Below are positions 45,451 to 55,336 of a DNA stretch of 64,000 nucleotides, one piece after another. The notes under the pieces are model-generated. The model saw only the letters and a list, made by a program, of their open reading frames with translations, ran no database searches and was not told the DNA's origin. Origin of the DNA: Paenibacillus alvei DSM 29 (GTDB lineage Bacteria; Bacillota; Bacilli; Paenibacillales; Paenibacillaceae); the NCBI RefSeq assembly GCF_000293805.1, contig NZ_AMBZ01000001.1, forward strand, positions 1,144,001 to 1,208,000, read 5' to 3'. Numbering within the stretch: the stretch's first letter is position 1; each line of letters starts with the position of its first letter. The position numbers were made by a program, and so were the translations under genes.

Positions 45451-48400
45451 TCAGTTTCCAACAATGATTTCATTGGAGGCATTTGAGAGAGCATTAACCG
45501 TTGCATATCGTCCATCCGCTACGGACACCACAAATACTTTATAGGCAACACCAGTGCGAATTGGATTTCCGTATACATCATTATCGGACAACGAGAACAT
45601 GGTCGATCCATCGCCCGACACGCTTACCAATTTATAATTATTTCCTCCCACACGATTCGCCTGATCCAGGTTGAATGAATCTGCCGATCCGGAAGGAACG
45701 ACCATTACTCCATAATAGGCAATTCCGTTGTCACTGCTCGGCTTCGAGAAGTAGGCCTTGAATTCATTCGCTCCTTCTCTCGCCACAAACACATTCGTAG
45801 GGGCCTGCACGGATTGATCTACCAAGGAAAATTCACCAGAAGGCGAAGACAAAGCATTCGAGGAGCCGCTTCTATTGTCAGCTACCGTAAGCACAAAGAC
45901 CCGGTAAGCAACACCTTTTTGAATAACATTCCCTTGAACATCACGCAAGCTGCTTGTCAGCGATTGTCTCACATAGCCGCTTTGGCTTCCTACCCGAATA
46001 TAGCTTGATGAACTCACAAGTCCCGCACTATATGTGTCAAAGGCATAAGACTGATCAGCACGAACGACCATAATGCGGTATTCATTTACATAAGAATTGT
46101 TGGATGATGCAGCAAAGCCCACTTCAATATCGCTGGCATTGCCGTTTCCGCCAATAATCTTCGCTTCTACATTCGTTACAACATCAACTGAGGCATTGCT
46201 TCTGAGCGTAACCTCAGGAGATGGAGCAGACAACGCATTGTTCGCTTGATTATTCGCGCTTACAGAGAGCACAAAGACCCGGTAGCTAATACCGTTGCGA
46301 ATTGGCGCACCATCCACATCTCTTGCATCCGAACCAAGTACTGTTGACAAACTGCTGCCATTACGATTCACGACCGTCGAGTTCCAACTGTTTACTCTGT
46401 TCGCTTCCGTCAGATTAAAACGGCTTGCATTGGAAGACTTCACAACCATGACACGATAATGATTCACATTCGATTCATCTGCAGCACGGTTGAATGTTAC
46501 CCCCATGTTCCGTCCATCATTGTAATTGCCGCCCATACTGCTCGCCGATACGTTCGTTGCTGGATAGACCGTCGAATTGTTAGACAATGTAATCGAATCT
46601 GAAGAGCTGGACAAGGAATTCACATAGCTGCCGCGTCCAACCGAAAGCACGTATACTTGGTAGCTGATTCCATTGCGGATCAGATCGCCATCTACGTCTC
46701 TAGCAGTAGAGCTCAACTTGAGGCTGATGTCTCTTCCATTCGTGTTCACTGACGTGTAGTTATAGCTGGATACGTTGTTCGCTTCAGATACATCAAAGCG
46801 ATACGATCTGCTTGATTTCACAACCATGATGCGATACTGGCTAATATTCGATTCATCCGATGCACGATTAAAGGTAACCATCATGTCGCGGCCGTCATTA
46901 TAATCTCCGACATCGCTTACTCTTACATTGGAAGCATTGTATACCGTTGAGTTATTCGAAATATTGATGGAATCGGATGCGCCCGACAATGCATTGTAGT
47001 CAGAGTTGCTATTCGAAACTGACATGACGAACAGACGGTACGTTTCCCCTCTGCGGATTAATGAGCCATTCACATCACGCATATTAGATGGCAATGTTGA
47101 AGTAATGCTATAGCCATTCTTCGAGACATCATAATAATTGCTGGATGAAACTCGGTTTGCTTCAGTCAAATCAAAGCGATAAGCATCCGAATATTTCACT
47201 GCAAAAATCCGGTAGTAGCTTACGCGCGATTCATCGGAAGAGCGATTAAAGCTGATCTGAATATCGCGGCCATCTCCATAATTGCCCACTTGGCTAACTT
47301 TCGTAATCACTGGAACACCAGCTGATTGTCCAAGCGTGATCGAAGATGAGCTGGAGGACAGCTTGTTGCTATACGAGCTCGTATTGCTGACAGATACGAC
47401 AAATACGGTATAGGACACGTCTTTACGGATATAGTCGCCTGATGTATCTCTTGCCGTCGAACTCAATGTTGTCGTCAACGTATAGTTACTGGACTTCGAT
47501 ACAGTGGTATAATTTTGGCTGGATACGCGGTCTGCTTCATAAGCATCGAAACGAGATGCATCCTTCGTTTTAACGACCATAATCCGATAATTTTGAATTT
47601 GACTGTCGTTAGATGGACGAGTAAAGCTAACCTGCATATCGCGGCCATCGTTATAATTCGCCACATTGCGCACTTGCACATTCGTCGCCGCTGCAACTGC
47701 ATTATCGCCTAACGTAAAGGTAGAAGATGCGTTAGAAAGCACCTGATCGTTACTCGATCTGCCCACTGACAATACATAAGCTTCATACTTCACATTCGTG
47801 CGAATATAGTCTCCATCTACGTCACGGGCGCGAGAATCCAATTTGACTACAGGATCGTCAGCGTTTTTGTTCACTACGGTATAATTGCTGGAAGATACGG
47901 AGCGTGCTTTGTTCAAATTAAAGGAGTTTGAAGCTTTAACAATCATGACGCGATAATGATCAAGATTATATTCATTTCTCTCCTTGGAGAAGCTCACTCG
48001 AATATCGCTGGCATCTCCAGACTGACCGGAGGTTTGAACCGTAACATAGTTTACGCCTTGAAGATTACCGGAATAGTCAGGCGTTGTTGGACGATCCGGG
48101 TACGTCGGGCGATCCGGGTATGTCGGCGAACTGCCAGAAGTCACGCGAACGACTCTCGTTTTGTTGTCATAAGTGATTGTGGCACCCAATGATTCACTTA
48201 CGAAACGTACCGGAACCATCGTTCTGCCACCCATTGCTCTGGCTGGAACATCCATATAGACAGTTCTTCCATTGACCGTTGCCGCTTTGGAGCCCAAGGT
48301 CAAAATTACCGAGGTTCCTCCCTTGTAAGCTGACACCTTCTTCGTTTTGTAATCGTAACTTACACTGGCGCCAAGCGCCTGGAAAATAGCCGCCATGGGA

Positions 48401-48561
48401 AGCAGCACACGGCCTTGCGTGTAAACAGGCGATTGACCTGTACTAATACTGCTCCCATTCACGTATACGGTGTAAGCTGCAGGCGCAGCTTGCGCCGGTA
48501 CAGGCATGACCAGCGTAAAGCCAAGTGCTGCCGCAACAAAACCTGATATTAGCTTTTTCAC
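45451..48561 (-). CDS. Secreted stalk-domain protein with seven FN3-like repeats
   Basis: The 1036-residue protein has a signal peptide (cleavage near PAQA-APAAYT), a copper-amine-oxidase N-terminal-like stalk domain (residues 30-145: LPMAAIFQALGASVSYD, MVPVRFVSESLGATI), a linker with YPDRPT repeats, then seven repeats of about 120 residues. Each repeat has DGRDMxVSFxR, YRIMVVKSS, FDLxEANRVSSxNYT, ARDVDGDxIRxGVSY and VFVLSVS. Such stalk domains in Paenibacillus occur on secreted or envelope-bound proteins. No catalytic motif is seen; adhesion or matrix structure is an inference. Start is GTG at 48561 after AGGAGG. Confidence 0.9.
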   Translation of the reverse strand: MKKLISGFVAAALGFTLVMPVPAQAAPAAYTVYVNGSSISTGQSPVYTQGRVLLPMAAIFQALGASVSYDYKTKKVSAYKGGTSVILTLGSKAATVNGRTVYMDVPARAMGGRTMVPVRFVSESLGATITYDNKTRVVRVTSGSSPTYPDRPTYPDRPTTPDYSGNLQGVNYVTVQTSGQSGDASDIRVSFSKERNEYNLDHYRVMIVKASNSFNLNKARSVSSSNYTVVNKNADDPVVKLDSRARDVDGDYIRTNVKYEAYVLSVGRSSNDQVLSNASSTFTLGDNAVAAATNVQVRNVANYNDGRDMQVSFTRPSNDSQIQNYRIMVVKTKDASRFDAYEADRVSSQNYTTVSKSSNYTLTTTLSSTARDTSGDYIRKDVSYTVFVVSVSNTSSYSNKLSSSSSSITLGQSAGVPVITKVSQVGNYGDGRDIQISFNRSSDESRVSYYRIFAVKYSDAYRFDLTEANRVSSSNYYDVSKNGYSITSTLPSNMRDVNGSLIRRGETYRLFVMSVSNSNSDYNALSGASDSINISNNSTVYNASNVRVSDVGDYNDGRDMMVTFNRASDESNISQYRIMVVKSSRSYRFDVSEANNVSSYNYTSVNTNGRDISLKLSSTARDVDGDLIRNGISYQVYVLSVGRGSYVNSLSSSSDSITLSNNSTVYPATNVSASSMGGNYNDGRNMGVTFNRAADESNVNHYRVMVVKSSNASRFNLTEANRVNSWNSTVVNRNGSSLSTVLGSDARDVDGAPIRNGISYRVFVLSVSANNQANNALSAPSPEVTLRSNASVDVVTNVEAKIIGGNGNASDIEVGFAASSNNSYVNEYRIMVVRADQSYAFDTYSAGLVSSSSYIRVGSQSGYVRQSLTSSLRDVQGNVIQKGVAYRVFVLTVADNRSGSSNALSSPSGEFSLVDQSVQAPTNVFVAREGANEFKAYFSKPSSDNGIAYYGVMVVPSGSADSFNLDQANRVGGNNYKLVSVSGDGSTMFSLSDNDVYGNPIRTGVAYKVFVVSVADGRYATVNALSNASNEIIVGN

Positions 48562-48714
48562 ATTTTCACCCTCCTAAGTTGAAATCATATCCAAGTATGA
48601 ATTTTCCGCCTTTATGTTAGATGATCCAATAGAGGAAAATGTTTTATGGTTTCGCGCTGAAATGTGACAAATTTGTGTCAATGTTTCGAATACTGATTTT
48701 TACAGCATAAAAAC
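48562..48714 (-). promoter_or_regulatory. Leader of the repeat-protein gene
   Basis: The leader contains the inverted repeat TGACAAATTTGTGTCA near 48665-48680 (inner ACAAATTTGT is a perfect palindrome), overlapping a TTGACA on the minus strand. It may be an operator over the promoter. No riboswitch-like conservation was recognised. Confidence 0.35.
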
Positions 48715-48759
48715 AAAAAAACCGCTAGACATGGTTATTACAACCCATGTTCCAACGGT
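48715..48759 (-). terminator. Terminator downstream of the LacI-type gene
   Basis: On the minus strand ACCGTTGGAACATGG pairs with CCATGTCTAGCGGT around a 10-base loop and is followed by seven T. Confidence 0.85.
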
Positions 48760-48903
48760 GTATTACAATTGCTCAACCGTGCATATTACGCGGGATCACT
48801 CATCCACTCTGCACAGCCGTCCGCCAGTCGCTGTATTTCCGCAATTGGCCAGCATGATACCCATCGCATCATCCGCCTTTACCATATCTTCCTTATCCAA
48901 ATC

Positions 48904-49932
48904 TCAATCCAATTGCTGTGAGCTGCGCGTCATCGCCACACTCGACTCTCTTACAATAAGACGGGGTTCAAACTGTACACGTTCATATACACCGCGTTTT
49001 TGTTCAATGATTCGGTTCAGCAGCAGCTCTGTCGCTACCCTAGCTACTTCGGCCCCCATGATTGATACTGAACTGAGCCGAGGCGTTGTAATCGTCCCCC
49101 ATAAAATATTATCGATGCCTACGATTGCAATGTCCTCTGGCACACGAATTTTCAATTCTTTAAACCGGTTCAGCAGACCCATTGCAATCATGTCATTGCC
49201 CGCATAAATCGCATCCGGCATCTTCGTTAGACCTGCAAAATAATCTGCTGCTTTTAATCCGGTTTGCATTGAAAAATCATCTCCGAAATAGATCAAGGAG
49301 CTGTCTATTTGCGGAAGGGCATCTTCATAGGCAAAGAAACGCTCCTCAATGATGTGCTTCGGTGCTCCAGCGTATGCAATTCGTGTCCGTCCAATATTCA
49401 TAAAATGCTCCATCACTAGCTTGCCTTCCTGTGTCGATAAACTGACAATATCCGCCTTCACATCGTCCCCGAGCTTCTTCCCGTAGTTAATTACGGATAT
49501 CGGAAGGCTCGACTTGTTAATCAAGTCAGGCAGTGTGGCAGGATAAGCAAGCGGAAGCACAATCAGGCCATCCACATGAAGCTTTTTTACTTCCCTTAAT
49601 ATCTCCAGTTCCGCTCTCGCGTTGCCCAGCGTATTAATCTGTACAACCCGGTAGTCATAATGTTTAGCCGCCTGCTCTACGGAATAGGCAATTTCCGGCA
49701 CGAAGGCATTCCGAATATCGGGAACTGCTAGCGCAATTTGCTTTGTCTGCCGCACCTTAAGGCTTCGTGCAAAAGAGTTTGGTACAAAGCCGAGCTCTTC
49801 GATCGCCTGCATCACCTTCGCCTTTGTCTTCGGGCTTATGCCCTCCGCGTCGTTAATCGCACGCGATACGGTTGCCAATCCAACTCCTGCCCGCCGCGCA
49901 ACGTCCTCAATCGTGACCTTTTTCTGAACCAC
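48904..49932 (-). CDS. LacI-family transcriptional regulator
   Basis: The protein (342 residues) has a LacI helix-turn-helix and hinge (VTIEDVARRAGVGLATVSRAIN, then VRQTKQIALAVPDI) and a periplasmic-binding-like effector domain with DAIYAGNDMIAMGLL and VGIDN. The frame is open to 49980, but GTG at 49932 follows GGGAGGAAG and begins MVQKKVTIEDVA as in the family. It is divergent from bdhA; the palindrome between them is probably its operator. A sugar or acetoin-type effector is possible but unproven. Confidence 0.92.
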   Translation of the reverse strand: MVQKKVTIEDVARRAGVGLATVSRAINDAEGISPKTKAKVMQAIEELGFVPNSFARSLKVRQTKQIALAVPDIRNAFVPEIAYSVEQAAKHYDYRVVQINTLGNARAELEILREVKKLHVDGLIVLPLAYPATLPDLINKSSLPISVINYGKKLGDDVKADIVSLSTQEGKLVMEHFMNIGRTRIAYAGAPKHIIEERFFAYEDALPQIDSSLIYFGDDFSMQTGLKAADYFAGLTKMPDAIYAGNDMIAMGLLNRFKELKIRVPEDIAIVGIDNILWGTITTPRLSSVSIMGAEVARVATELLLNRIIEQKRGVYERVQFEPRLIVRESSVAMTRSSQQLD

Positions 49933-50053
49933 TGCTGTCTCTTCCTCCCGTAACTGTTGGAATTGCTTCCACCATCTCAACCAACCTTATGCCTGTATCA
50001 TACCATCTGGATTCACATTATTCACCTGATCTCCTTACAAAAAATTACTGTGA

Positions 50054-50103
50054 TTGACATCACGATAATAGTGTGACATATTTAATATCGGAAACGTTTC
50101 CGA
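50054..50103 (+). promoter_or_regulatory. Promoter and LacI-type operator of bdhA
   Basis: TTGACA at 50054-50059, a 17-base spacer and CATATT at 50077-50082 form the promoter. TCGGAAACGTTTCCGA at 50088-50103 is a perfect 16-base palindrome with the central CG typical of LacI-family operators and covers the transcription start. Binding there would block bdhA transcription. Confidence 0.75.
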
Positions 50104-50199
50104 AAAGAATTCCTCGTTTCCAATTCATATATTCGATTCGTGTTCAAAACGTGCGTTTTGAACAACCTTTTATCCATATACTTCTGGGGAGATGAACAT

Positions 50200-51249
50200 A
50201 TGAAGGCATTAAGATGGCATGGCGTTAAAGATTTGCGCGTGGAGAACATTGCAGAACCAGCAGCCGGCAAAGGCAAGGTAAAAATCAAAGTCGAATGCTG
50301 CGGCATCTGCGGCAGTGACCTGCATGAGTACACAGCGGGACCGATCTTCATTTCAAATAGCGCTCCCCATCCCTTAACAGGAGAACAAGCTCCTATCGTT
50401 ATGGGACATGAATTTTCCGGACAGGTCGTCGAGGTCGGCGAAGGCGTAACCAAATTCCAAGCAGGCGACCGGGTTGTTGTAGAACCGATTTTCGCGTGCG
50501 GCAAATGCGAGGCCTGCAAGCAAGGCAAGTACAATCTGTGCGATAAAATGGGCTTCCTTGGTCTGGCAGGCGGCGGTGGCGGATTCTCGGAATATGTAGC
50601 AGCAGACGAGCACATGGTGCACAAGATTCCGGACAGTGTATCGTATGAGCAAGGCGCGCTTGTTGAGCCTTCCGCTGTAGCGCTCTATGCGGTTCGTCAA
50701 AGTAATCTTCAGGTCGGGGATCGTGCAGCCGTATTCGGCACAGGCCCAATCGGGTTGCTTGTTATTGAGGCATTGAAAGCAGCCGGCGCATCGGAAATTT
50801 ATGCGATTGAATTGTCTGAACAGCGGAAGCAGAAAGCAGCTGAGCTGGGAGCTATTGTGCTTGATCCATCGCAAGTCGATGTCGTAAAGGAGCTTCGTGA
50901 ACGGACAGGCGGCGGTGTAGATGTCGCTTATGAAGTAACTGGAGTTCCTGCAGTGCTGAACAATGCAATTGACGCAGCAAAACTTGGCGGCGAGGTAATG
51001 ATTGTCAGCATTTTCGAAAGAGAAGCTGCCATTAAACCAAATGCCATCGTGACGAAAGAACGGACGATGAAAGGCATCATCGGTTACCGCAATGTATTTC
51101 CTGCGGTTATCAAATTGATGGAGCAAGGCTACTTCCCAGCAGAGAAGCTGGTGACGAAGCGCATTCAACTGGATGAAGTCGTCGATCATGGCTTCGAGGC
51201 ACTCTTGAAAGAGAAAAACCAAGTGAAGATTATGGTAAAGCCGCAATAA
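50200..51249 (+). CDS. bdhA: (R,R)-butanediol dehydrogenase / acetoin reductase
   Basis: The 349-residue zinc-dependent medium-chain dehydrogenase aligns closely with Bacillus subtilis BdhA: MKALRWHGVKDLRVE, CGICGSDLHEY (catalytic zinc Cys), GHEFSG (His), GFLGLAGGGGGFSEYV, EPSAVALYAVR and FGTGPIGLLVIEALKAAGA (NAD). It interconverts acetoin and 2,3-butanediol. It also has the four-cysteine structural zinc lobe CGKCEACKQGKYNLC, which as I recall is absent from the B. subtilis enzyme. The ATG at 50200 follows GGGGAG; it is controlled by the divergent LacI-type regulator (inference). Confidence 0.93.
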   Translation: MKALRWHGVKDLRVENIAEPAAGKGKVKIKVECCGICGSDLHEYTAGPIFISNSAPHPLTGEQAPIVMGHEFSGQVVEVGEGVTKFQAGDRVVVEPIFACGKCEACKQGKYNLCDKMGFLGLAGGGGGFSEYVAADEHMVHKIPDSVSYEQGALVEPSAVALYAVRQSNLQVGDRAAVFGTGPIGLLVIEALKAAGASEIYAIELSEQRKQKAAELGAIVLDPSQVDVVKELRERTGGGVDVAYEVTGVPAVLNNAIDAAKLGGEVMIVSIFEREAAIKPNAIVTKERTMKGIIGYRNVFPAVIKLMEQGYFPAEKLVTKRIQLDEVVDHGFEALLKEKNQVKIMVKPQ

Positions 51250-51307
51250 TACGTCATTACAGAAGCGATTTATGCCGGTACACTTCAAAATCATGATTAT
51301 GAAACAT

Positions 51308-51360
51308 AAAAGATCGAGTCAGGGTACTAAGCGAATTAGTTCCCCGGCTCGATCTTTTTT
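51308..51360. terminator. Convergent terminator after bdhA
   Basis: AAAAGATCGAG and CTCGATCTTTT form the outer stem, with inner ACTAA/TTAGT pairing. It ends bdhA on the plus strand and the YdcF-like gene on the minus strand. Confidence 0.9.
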
Positions 51361-51377
51361 CATATCGCACCCATCAT

Positions 51378-52368
51378 TTACAGCACTCTCAGCAACATGA
51401 CGGTAAATAATACGATCAGCGATACCACTGCGAGATGCCACCATTTGTACATCATGATGATGCCAATATACTCGCGGATGAAAGCACTTGGCATATAATA
51501 TCTTGCCGTCTTCGCGCCTACCCCCTCGCACTTCTTCAATCCCGCGAGCCGCGCAAAAATGCTTGCCCGGAAGACATGGTAATTGTTTGTAACAAATATA
51601 CTTTTATGATCTGGTTTGATGGAGTCCATAATCGCCTTCGAGAACAGCATATTTTGCATCGTGTTGCGTGATTTGTCCTCGATCAGCACATCCTGCTCGG
51701 GTACTCCTTTCCCCACAATATAGTTCTTCATGGCTTCCGCTTCACTGAGCAGTTCGTCCGGTCCTTGACCGCCAGACACAATAATTTTAGGCTCTTCATC
51801 ATACTTCCGATATTGCTCGATACTTTTGTCCAAGCGTGACGCAAGCAGCGGGGGAACACGATCCCCTCCGATCAAGCCGGAGCCAAGCGCGATAATGAAA
51901 TCAGGCTTGTACCATATTCTCCAGTAGTGATAAAAAATTGCATACGCTAGGAAGCTGACGAACACAAAGGAAAAATACATGAAGATAAGCAGCGTCCCGA
52001 TATAAAAAATCGCAAATTTATCATTATAAGAAATAAAGAAAATGTAGAAAAACATCCCGATCATCGCAAATATCAGGAGACTCAATAATAATGACAGCAT
52101 ATTCGCGAGCTTCTTGCTTTCCTTCTTCAACATGATTCGTCCGTTAAGCAGCAAATATATGGTCACAAACAGTACGCTCAAAGGAACAGAGGCGAGGATA
52201 GCCGCGGCCACAATTAGGTTCACCCATGGAATCTGGTTGGAGAACGCCACTAGACTCAGCGCTAAATTCGCTAAAGCTGCTATGAATAGGAATGAAAGAC
52301 TAATACGCCTTTTTCCCTTATAAATAAAAAACAAACAGGGCAAATAATATCAAGCTAAAAAAACTCAT
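51378..52368 (-). CDS. YdcF-family membrane protein (DUF218), frame broken in the first helix
   Basis: The protein has four N-terminal membrane helices, a YdcF/DUF218 domain (DFIIALGSGLIGGDRVPPLLASRLD, IIVSGGQGPDE, LIEDKSRNTMQNMLFSK, FVTNNYHVFRA) and a C-terminal helix. Family members are linked to cell-envelope or vancomycin-related functions, with no agreed reaction. The long frame is open only from a TTG near 52343 with no ribosome site. A good start, ATG at 52368 behind AAGGAG, reads MSFFSLILFALFVF and then stops; deleting one base of the A6 run at 52326-52331 joins it to the main frame. I take 52368 as the true start. Confidence 0.8.
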
Positions 52369-52530
52369 CATACACTCCTTTCCCAACCTTACTATTGTAA
52401 GCAATTCATTCCTTCTTGCATACCTTTTTCACCATTCAATATCGAAAATGAATCGCTCTAAAACATACCCAGCATCATCATCCCTTAACAGTATGTTGGA
52501 AGTCCCAGCTATCTTCTGCCTCAAAAATGA

Positions 52531-52564
52531 AAAAAGCCGATTCCTTCAATAAAAGAATCGGCTT
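52531..52564 (-). terminator. Terminator of the DUF4855-like gene
   Basis: AAGCCGATTC and GAATCGGCTT form a perfect ten-pair stem, followed on the minus strand by six T-rich bases. Confidence 0.9.
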
Positions 52565-52572
52565 ATATAAAC

Positions 52573-53678
52573 TCAATTTGTATAGAATTCGTTCACTTTA
52601 TCTAGTGTTTCTCTGAAATATGGATTACTATATTTATTTATCAAGCCTTTCGATCCTATGTAAAAGCTGAATCGCCCTTTTTCGCCTAAAAGATCCTTGA
52701 ATTTATCAACTGTCTGGTCATACCTTTCTCTGTGCCCTGTATCGGTAAAATACTTATAATCAATCTCCATTTGAATTCCGATTTTCGTTTTATCTAAATG
52801 ATTCTTTGCAACCAACCGACCGCCATCCCCATATATTCTTCCTTCTTTCACGCTATCGTAAATCGGCTGCAAATTTATTTTGTAGTCATTGTCAAAATAG
52901 TAGTGGGGTTGAATATACACGTAATCAAAGACCGTTGTCTCGTCCACGATGTATGCAATTGTTTCCACTATTTTTTCTCTGTTAGGACCAAAACCATAAT
53001 AAGGAGCCCATGCAAAAGAAGTTGCTTTGTCTACATCGTCACTGTTCTTTATATACTCCGAAAGTTTTTTCAACAATTGAACTTGCGATTGATTTTTAAG
53101 CTGCGAGTAGCAGTAATTTTGAGTCCCATAGAAGTATATGGCTTCGTTAGGATAATAAAATCCCGTTACCGAGTCCCAATTTGAACCTATTTTTGTTTTA
53201 ATGCCTTTATATAGCTTACATATTCATCGAATAACTTATCAACGTCTAACTTACTCGATACATCGTGTGCCGGAAGAGGAACCAGCACGCTATATTCGCT
53301 GTTCGTATCCACGATTGTCCGCAGCGTTTCATTTACATCATCAATCAAATTTCTTTCTCTATAATTATCAATTTTATTTGTCTTATTATCTATCGCAATA
53401 ACAAATTGCCTCACCGTATCCAACCGATCGAGCTCTGTCGATTCATAGGGAATGTAATGTTGACCGTCTCCAAAATGACCGCTGTATAAAAACACCATAT
53501 TGCTTGTTGACAGGTCACTTCGAGCCATCGCAGTGCTATCCATTTCATTCCCTTCTGCGTCCTTGGCCGCTTTAATCACTGGCGTTGAAAATAAGTTGAC
53601 AAACAAGCTTAAAGTAAGCGTGAAGGTAAGCATTACAGTAAACCATGCCTTTCTTGTTTTTGCTAGCTTCGTGTTCAT
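52573..53678 (-). pseudogene. Secreted DUF4855-like protein, frameshifted
   Basis: The first frame (53678-53187) has a signal peptide (WFTVMLTFTLTLSLFVNLFS) and a domain with MVFLYSGHFGDG, then stops after YIKALKQK. The next frame continues without a gap as IGSNWDSVTGFYYPNE, AIYFYGTQNY, SFAWAPYYGFGPNREK and VYIQPHYYF to 52573. One added A in the A4/A5 runs of the coding strand (53190-53199) joins them to about 368 residues. The motifs match DUF4855, a secreted family common in Paenibacillus near polysaccharide genes; its function is unknown. It lies downstream of the sensor/regulator set. Confidence 0.78.
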
Positions 53679-53724
53679 AACATCGACTCCTTAGTTAATA
53701 GTTTTCGATTCACTAGAGACCTAT

Positions 53725-55311
53725 TCATTTATTTTTTACACTGCTTGGCGTCACGCCCCAATATTTTCGGAATATTTTGGTGAAATAGCTGACGTCTCTA
53801 TATCCAATCATGGCGGCTGCATCATACACTCTTGCACCATTCATCAGTGCCGTCCTCGCCCGTTCCATCTTGTGTTCGAGAACATAAGAAGTAAATGGCA
53901 TTCCTGTTTCCTGCTTGAATAAACGACTTAAATACGAGGCGTTCACATAAAAACGGTCTGCAATCGTATGTAACGTAAATTCCTGCTCCTGTTCCGTCTC
54001 AAGCAGCTCGATAATGGCTTGAACAGTGGGATGAGTAACCTTTCTGTCATGACTCTCGGCATAAGAGATTATGCTTCTTACGGCACGATGCAAAACATCG
54101 TACATACGCTCGGGAGTCGTAAGTGATTGTACATTCGAGAGAAAATCAAAATCCTCTCCCGTCACATCCTGTACGGACCATCCGCGTTTACGAATAAAGA
54201 GTGTCAATACGCCAACGATGTACATTAATTGTTCCATCATGATTTCGTACGACGCTGAGTTGTTCTTCACCGCCTCACACATGTTCGAAATCATTCGCAT
54301 GGCAAGTTCTTGATCCAACGCCTCCAAAGCCATCTCCAATTGCTTGTCCTCATGTTCATAATTTGGTCGGTTCGTGAACTCGACTTGGAGCGGATCATCA
54401 TATGGAATTGCGATACCTGTTCCATAAACGACCCGATTTTGCAGCGCCTTTTTAGCTTGAATATATAAGGGCAGCAGTTCGTCTATCTTTCCCGTTCCTC
54501 CACTAATTCCCGCACTTACGACAATGCCTAGACATTGCTTAATGTTGCGAATAAGCTTCTCCATGATGATGTGAATTCCGAACAGCTGCTGCTGATTTTG
54601 TTCCAGCGCTCCGGCCCTTCCAATTACAATAATCGCCTTATCCTCTTCCGTGCACACATAATAATCAGGAATCGGCAAATGATTTCGAATAAAATGCACA
54701 AGCTTGTCCATGGTCATGCTGTTTTCATTGCTAGAATCGGTTTGTTCATCCACGTCTAGAACGATTACTGCATAACGAGAATGAATATCTATATGAAGTC
54801 CTAATGAAGCACAGGACGCTTCTAGATCTTCTATTTGATATTTTCCATATGCTAAATTGCGAAGCGTATGCTGATGTAGGATGGGAAGGTATTGTGTCCA
54901 TTGCTCCTGCATCATTAGCTGACGCGTTCGCTCCATTAACTCGGCCTTAATGCATCGGGCTGCATCCGTCACAGTCTGGAGAATGTCCATTTCAGCAGCA
55001 GGCTTGAGCAAATATTTGTATACACCAAGTTCCACCGCTGTCTGCGCATAGGAGAATTTATCATGACCGCTTAAAATGATGATTTTCGTACTCGAATAAT
55101 CTCGAGCCACTTGGCAAGCCAAGGAAAGACCGTCCATTTCGGGCATTTGTATATCCATTAAAATAATATCGGGCTGCTTTATTTGGATCTGAGCAAGAGC
55201 TTCAGCCCCGTTATTCGCCGATCCTACTACTTCGATATCGTGATCTTCCCAAGGCATGTGAAGTAGATTTTGCAAAAATCTAGTCTCGTCTTCCACAATA
55301 AGAAGATTCAA
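53725..55311 (-). CDS. YesN-type response regulator with AraC DNA-binding domain
   Basis: The 528-residue protein has an N-terminal receiver (phosphoacceptor Asp53 in LMDIQMPEMDG, conserved Lys in YKYLLKPA), a long middle region and a C-terminal AraC-type double helix-turn-helix (FYVNASYLSRLFKQETG, VYDAAAMIGYRDVSYFTKIFRKYWG). It is the output of the histidine kinase encoded just upstream. YesN-type regulators usually control sugar transport or polysaccharide utilisation genes. The nearest target would be the DUF4855-like gene or the binding-protein operon itself. Confidence 0.94.
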   Translation of the reverse strand: MNLLIVEDETRFLQNLLHMPWEDHDIEVVGSANNGAEALAQIQIKQPDIILMDIQMPEMDGLSLACQVARDYSSTKIIILSGHDKFSYAQTAVELGVYKYLLKPAAEMDILQTVTDAARCIKAELMERTRQLMMQEQWTQYLPILHQHTLRNLAYGKYQIEDLEASCASLGLHIDIHSRYAVIVLDVDEQTDSSNENSMTMDKLVHFIRNHLPIPDYYVCTEEDKAIIVIGRAGALEQNQQQLFGIHIIMEKLIRNIKQCLGIVVSAGISGGTGKIDELLPLYIQAKKALQNRVVYGTGIAIPYDDPLQVEFTNRPNYEHEDKQLEMALEALDQELAMRMISNMCEAVKNNSASYEIMMEQLMYIVGVLTLFIRKRGWSVQDVTGEDFDFLSNVQSLTTPERMYDVLHRAVRSIISYAESHDRKVTHPTVQAIIELLETEQEQEFTLHTIADRFYVNASYLSRLFKQETGMPFTSYVLEHKMERARTALMNGARVYDAAAMIGYRDVSYFTKIFRKYWGVTPSSVKNK

Positions 55312-55336
55312 GTGATCCTCTCCCTATCAAAAGTAT

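Noticed and set aside
48070..48125. Short direct repeats near the stalk protein linker
   Set aside because: They encode the YPDRPT linker repeats and are coding, not CRISPR or mobile-element repeats.
50374..51294. 306-residue open frame opposite bdhA
   Set aside because: Antisense to a clear butanediol dehydrogenase; its composition (Cys- and His-rich, no domain) is that of a shadow frame.
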